The notes below the pieces were generated by a model. That model saw nothing but the letters and a program-made list of their open reading frames with translations, was not told where the DNA came from and did not search any database. The position numbers and the translations under genes are program-made. From Oceanimonas aquatica (GTDB taxonomy: Bacteria; Pseudomonadota; Gammaproteobacteria; Enterobacterales; Aeromonadaceae): a stretch of DNA of 64,000 bases. Positions 63,878 through 64,000 of the stretch are shown here, piece after piece (positions within the stretch are counted from its first letter, which is position 1; every line of letters begins with the position of its first letter). Location: assembly GCF_030732065.1 (NCBI RefSeq), contig NZ_JAVBHX010000002.1:394885-458884 (forward strand), read 5' to 3'.

Positions 63878-64000
63878 TGTCTAGTCCTGAAATAGGTTTA
63901 CACATTTTCAGCTAGCTTTTCGCCACTCAGAACGCCCGATGCACCGCATCCGGCGTTCTGTATTTCAATGCGTGATGAGGCCGCTCCAGGTTGTAAATAT
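63878..64000. mobile_element. End of an IS3-family insertion sequence (cut by window edge)
   Basis: The likely terminal repeat begins TGTCTAGTCCTGAAATAGG at 63878. A transposase C terminus reads inward on the minus strand. The other end lies outside the window, so length and target duplication cannot be seen. Confidence 0.75.
63927..64000 (-). CDS. IS3-family transposase, C-terminal fragment
   Basis: The last 23 codons read IYNLERPHHALKYRTPDA then VHRAF and stop. The YNxxRPHxALxYxTP pattern is the C-terminal end of the integrase-core (rve) domain of IS3-type OrfB. The 5' part lies beyond 64000. Confidence 0.82.
   Translation of the reverse strand, partial: IYNLERPHHALKYRTPDAVHRAF

Overview
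This 64 kb window is chromosomal DNA from a gammaproteobacterium. Gene order (dnaE-rnhB-lpxBA-fabZ-lpxD-skp-bamA-rseP-dxr-cdsA-uppS-frr-pyrH-tsf-rpsB), high GC, a malate synthase G, an ArcA regulator and the long-type PstC/PstA permeases fit a marine or estuarine Aeromonadales member of the Oceanimonas/Oceanisphaera/Zobellella type. That placement is inferred from gene content and was not tested by a search.

Layout. 1-15.4 kb (minus strand): the lipid A / outer-membrane / translation supercluster, with many ATGA start-stop overlaps. 15.7-23.4 kb (plus): map, rluE, nudJ, mnmA, hflD, purB and aceK, separated by palindromic repeats. 23.5-32.8 kb: rraA, arcA, a glycolytic block (epd-pgk-fbaA), a 55-aa gene, an MFS transporter and glcB. 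33.1-51.1 kb: a dispersed phosphate regulon: pstCAB-phoU, ppk-ppx, pstS and phoBR. Four Pho boxes lie here, each exactly 10 nt from a -10 element. A minus-strand arsenic cluster (acr3-gapdh-arsJ) sits directly downstream of pstS. A tRNA-Pro(GGG), tadA and two acetyltransferases lie nearby. 51.7-54.7 kb: rdgC, a BOF-family periplasmic protein and the tRNA hydroxylase trhP.

The accessory region is 54.75-61.93 kb. A roughly 7.2 kb AT-rich element is inserted in the 5' end of the ferredoxin gene yfhL, whose start codon originally overlapped the end of trhP. The element carries a tyrosine integrase next to attR, an AlpA/Xis-like protein, a Rep_3-type initiator with a nine-unit iteron array at 11-13 bp period, a protein with a His-hydrophobe-His motif that looks like a relaxase, a 93-aa unknown protein and an O-acyltransferase whose two domains differ sharply in base composition. 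A 30-bp perfect direct repeat marks the ends. The element supplies a replacement yfhL start that differs from the native one only at synonymous positions, so the ferredoxin is restored but cut off from trhP. I regard this as an integrative, probably mobilizable and self-replicating element, and as the most interesting object in the window.

61.9-64 kb: restored yfhL, a PagL-type lipid A deacylase, suhB, a repeat-rich spacer and the end of an IS3-family insertion sequence cut by the window edge. Four families of dispersed palindromic repeats and one hairpin-dense 480-bp spacer (map-rluE) decorate the core chromosome.
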